The notes beneath the pieces were generated by a model. It saw only the letters and a program-made list of their open reading frames with translations. It did no database searches and was not told the DNA's origin. Below are positions 60,315 through 64,000 of a DNA stretch of 64,000 nucleotides, piece by piece. Location of the stretch: assembly GCF_030445035.2 (NCBI RefSeq), contig NC_080698.1, forward strand, positions 27,187,294-27,251,293, read 5' to 3'. Numbering within the stretch: position 1 is the stretch's first letter; each line of letters starts with the position of its first letter. The position numbers and the translations under genes were made by a program. Source of the stretch: Dasypus novemcinctus (lineage: Eukaryota > Chordata > Mammalia > Cingulata > Dasypodidae).

Positions 60315-61800
60315 TAGAGATGAATATTCTCTTCCGTACTATTCTCTTGCATCTATGACTTCCTTTTGTTCCTCTGCCAAGGTTAATTTAATGTTCGTTC
60401 CTTAATCATCTGAATAAGTTTGTGAGAAAATTTGAGAACTTCTTTATCAGGAAAAGAAAAACATTTTGGAAATGTTTTTGCACTAATGGTTTAATGCCGA
60501 GTCCAGAGAGCTGGGGAGCTGGGGGGTGGGGGGTGGTAGCTGAGAGATTCCCTACATAAAAATGAATTTGCCTACTTTCAGATATGTCTAGTGATCTGCC
60601 CACTAATGTTTCTTAGCTAATGGAAGGGGAAAGTGAGGCAGATAATCAAATGAGAGTTAATCTCCAAAACTTTGTTCTGCAACTTTGAAAAGTGGCAGAA
60701 TTGCCTTTTAAATGATGAAGCATTGAGGCTGGAGATAAAACCAGTTTGCATTCTGTGACCCTGCAATGACTGACGGCATGAGGAGTTGGGTCAGCACCTG
60801 TGCTAGACCTCGGGCATGTGGTTTTGTACGTGGGAAGGAGTGAGGTTGTCAAGGGGGAGCAGGAAGCCAGCCCACAAGGTGGAGAGTTGATACGCAGATT
60901 ATTAAGAATTGACAATAAAAATAGCTGATATATGCTAAACATTTAATAAATGCTTATTAATTGCCTGGTACCGACCGAACCTGGTATATAGTACAAAATA
61001 AATATTGGTTGAATCAATGAATGATTTCTCCCAATAATCTCATAAGGGAAATCCCATCATTTGCCCTATTTTACAGATGGGAAACTGGAAATTTAGAGAG
61101 GCTAAGAGACCATCCCTTTAGAATCAGGCCAACTTCTGAAGAGCTTTTGGTCTAGCCAAGGACTTTGACTTACCAAGCGCTCCCCAAGTGGATTTCCCGT
61201 GACTATTCTCTTGAATTGACTTTGCCTTCTAAAGTCTCTAATCAAGCAGTTCAACCAGTGACTCATCAGCCCTAATAGGAATAATGACTAAGAAACAATT
61301 AGGAAGAATTGGTTAATAGGCCTGAGCCCTCGGTTTAAAAAGGTAACCAAATACTGAAAATTAGCATTTTCTTGCTGCTATGTGGCCTGAGTTTCACTTT
61401 TTAATTCCCTGTAAAAGGAAACTGAAATTTTCCCTGGGCAAAGTTTACAGCATGGTATTTCTCAGTGGTTTGATGATCCCAGCAATTGCAACTATCTTTC
61501 TTTAAAGGTTGCTGGAAAAGATACAACCTGAGTATTCTCTGTTCTAGAAATAGCCATTATATGCAAATGGATCATGGTACTTTGTTTTAATTTTGCTACC
61601 TTGCTGAGATTAAAGAAACTGCTTTCTCAGTGAAGCCCACACAGACAAATTTCAGGCATCCCTCAGTATCTACTTATTCTGTTAACTGGTGCAGAGACTG
61701 GGAAAAGGAAAGTAATTGCAAGTTGAAGCCATCACCTTGCATGTGGTAAGTTATCTCCATTGCTTACCATTGATTTATTCCTTTGGCTATTTAATACAGT
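60315..61800. other. 5' flank; weak MIR/L2 pieces
   Basis: 60940-61110 has MIR/L2 wording ('taataaatgcttattaattg', 'ttttacagatgggaaactgg'). The rest is unassigned. Confidence 0.4.
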
Positions 61801-61805
61801 TAGCA

Positions 61806-62045
61806 TTTTTTTTCTTTTAAGATTGAAATAAAAAAATTAAAAAAATTTTTTTGTTTATTATTTTTATTCCCCTGCCCCCCCCACCCCCGCCTGAGATGGC
61901 TTCCACACCTTTCAGCTCATCTTCTTTAGGAGGCACTGGGAACCAAACCTGGGACCTCTCATGAAGGAGACAAGTGCCACTTGAGCCACTTCCGCTGCTG
62001 ACTGTGGTGTCTGCTGGTTGTGGCATCTGCTCCCCACCTCCTTTT
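61806..62045 (-). repeat. DAS-related SINE (minus)
   Basis: T-rich tail at the left, 'cttctttaggaggcactgggaa' and 'aacctgggacctctcatg' in the tRNA-like part, with a TAGC(C)ATT flank on both sides. Confidence 0.65.
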
Positions 62046-62224
62046 AGCCATTGATTTACAGAGGGACAGGGAATGTTGGCATTCTTTTTTTTTTAATTGC
62101 CCTAATTTCTTTCTTGGTAAAATTCATTTTAAGTATTTATATAAATACATATAACATAAAGTTTGCCATTTTTTATTATAGTTTTATAAAGTACAAAACA
62201 CAGAAAAATATAGTTTTAGGACAG

Positions 62225-62755
62225 TATTACTCTTAGAGGATGGTGTGACAGGCAAGATCCTAAGACTTGGTCTCGGCCCCCTCTTGTTGTAGACACCCCT
62301 ACTATTGAGTATAGGTGGAGCCTATGATTTGGTGGGATACTGCTTCTATAATTAGGTCCCTAACCACCCAGGAGATGTACTCCTGCTGGCACTCCTGCTG
62401 GCTTGGAAGAAAGCAACAGTTATGACCTGCCTATGGGGGTCACACAACAAGGAACGTTGGGCAGCCTCTGGGAGCAGCTGAGAGCTGTCCTCAACCAGCA
62501 GCTAGCAAGAAAATAGGGACCAGAGTTGCACAGCTGCAAAGAACTGAATTTGGACATCACTTGGATGAGCTCAGACCCCAGAAAAGAACTGCAGCAACAG
62601 TTGACCCCTTGATTGCCATTTTGTGAGACCTGGATAGAAGATCTACCTAAGCTGTGCCCAGACTTCTGATCCAGGGAACCTGAGGTAAAAATTGGCAGTT
62701 GGTTTAAGCCACTAAATTGTTATTACACAGAAATAGAAAAGTTAATAGAGATGGA
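62225..62755 (+). mobile_element. MaLR-like LTR (sense), family uncertain
   Basis: Contains 'cctctgggagcagctgagag', 'caagaaaatagggaccagag', 'gcaaagaactgaatttggac' and ends 'taagccactaaattgttatt ... gaaaagttaatag', a standard MaLR/MLT-like terminus. Confidence 0.55.
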
Positions 62756-62759
62756 AGGG

Positions 62760-63450
62760 ACCGCAAGAGACTAGTAGGGCACCGACAGCATTCTGTTTCC
62801 TGATTTAGATGAAAATTACATGAATGTATTTAGGATGTGCGCCCTTTTCTGTATGTAAACTAGACTTGATACAAAGTTGTTTGAAAACCAACGTCATGAA
62901 GTAGGTGGTGTATTATGATCCCTATTTTATAGTTGAGGAAGTAGAAGCTCAGAGATACCCCAGGTTCTTTGACAGCCAGGGAGTGTGGCAGGTCGAGTTT
63001 CACACCGAGGTCCACTTCTTTACACTCTGCTATGCTGACTATACTGTAGCCCGTTCTGCCCCTTGATGATCAGTCTTTGGTAGGACTGCGTTGGGTAAAA
63101 CACTGCCTTTCAAAAAAGAACAGAAATCTTTAGAATGAATCCAACCTTTGTTGAGATTTGGCATGTCGATTATTCAGGCAATCCACGTGATAATTCCGAT
63201 CATTCTCTAGTGGTACAATAAGTGACCTCTGATAAGTAGGACCTTTTATTGCTGTCCCACTGGCACTCCTTTTTCCAGCGACCGGCAAAATCTGTGGCCA
63301 CTGGAGAATCCGACTTTTGACCTCTCTTGTCAACAATTGAGAATGAAAGTAGAGATAAAGGAGAAAGGTAAGGTTTCTCCCAAGATGAGATTGTTTGGAG
63401 AAAGGTATCCATTCAGACCAGCAGTTTCTTTTAAAAACAAAACAGTTCTT
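62760..63450. other. 5' flank; MIR-like piece at 62890-63060
   Basis: 'tattttatagttgaggaag' and 'gaagctcagagataccccagg' are antisense MIR core words. The rest is unassigned. Confidence 0.4.
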
Positions 63451-63456
63451 ACCAAT

Positions 63457-63933
63457 TCTCCCAGTGTGCCACAGAGCTGCCTAAGCAAAGTACCAGAAAT
63501 GTGTTGGCTTTTTTAAAGGAGATTTATTTGTGGTAAAAACTTACAGTTCCGAGGCCATGAAATATCCAAATCAAGGCACTATTAGTGACGCTTTTTCACC
63601 AAAGTCAGCCTGGTGTCCTGCCACGTGGCAATAAGGCATAGGGCAAGGTTTGTCTCTTCAACCTTGAGCTGCTCTGCGGGTCCAGCCCCTTGGGGACCTC
63701 TTTCTGTGCCTTTGTGCTCTGCTTGTTCCAGACTGCAGGACCTCACTCAGCCTCTTGAGTTTATTTTGTTTTCCTGCAATCCTCTCTCACACATGGCAGG
63801 ATCCAATACGGCAACTTCCTTTCTCTGTGTGTGTGTCTATCTGTCTCTCTATGCCCCACACCCACAGGAATGGATTAGGTTCAAAAACATAATCTCTTTT
63901 TGGGATTCACCAAATTCAAACTGTTACACCAAT
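63457..63933 (-). mobile_element. Solo LTR (minus), 5-bp TSD
   Basis: CCAAT at 63452-63456 and 63929-63933 flanks a 472-bp LTR. Read on the minus strand it starts TGTAACAGTTTGAATTTGG and ends near 'tctgtggcacactggg', an ERVL/MaLR-type LTR. Confidence 0.75.
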
Positions 63934-64000
63934 ATCATTCACAATCATTTTAATAGACTCTAAACAACTTCAGAAACTAGAAACACTAAAGTGAAAGACT

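Overview
This is a vertebrate nuclear window from a placental mammal, almost certainly a xenarthran and most likely an armadillo (Dasypus-type). The lineage call rests on many tRNA-derived SINEs of the DAS type: a tRNA-like head with a GGTTCAAACCC-type B box and either a body of about 400 bp (DAS-III-like) or dimer and monomer forms. These sit among L1 3' ends, ERVL/MaLR LTRs, MER5A/MER20-type hAT relics and ancient MIR/L2 copies. The species is inferred, not proven.

The only protein-coding exon I can support is the first coding exon of MAGI1, on the minus strand at 23721-24030. It encodes 103 complete residues carrying the N-terminal PDZ domain (PDZ0) and ends in a consensus GTAAG splice donor. 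Everything at lower coordinates (1-23720) is therefore the 5' part of the very long MAGI1 intron 1. A CpG-rich promoter region (about 23200-25640) surrounds the exon. From there to 64000 is the 5' flank of the gene, where I see no other gene. MAGI1 is a multi-PDZ, inverted-MAGUK scaffold of epithelial junctions.

Layout: 1-23200 is intron with ancient MIR/L2/MER20/MER5A relics and three DAS-III-like SINEs on the plus strand (antisense to MAGI1). 23200-25640 is the CpG island with exon 1. 25640-64000 is flanking DNA dense in lineage-specific retroelements, many with visible target-site duplications (TSDs), so insertion order can be read: ERV into MaLR LTR, then SINE into ERV (35053-37791); hAT element into MIR (14555-14930); SINE into hAT element (40343-40946); L1 into MER5A (44313-45432); L1 3' piece into an older L1 (52560-55115).

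The most unusual structure is at 35071-37402. Two ERVL-type LTRs of 456 and 457 bp lie in inverted orientation, each with a tRNA-Leu-type primer-binding site on its inner side, with a broken gag-like remnant between them and a near-perfect 5-bp TSD outside. Both outer ends are U3 ends, which ordinary proviral integration does not produce. Next to it is a 739-bp retrocopied transcript with an 18-bp TSD. Further along, several SINEs have inserted in succession at one 8-bp target. No CRISPR array, rRNA gene or functional tRNA gene was found.
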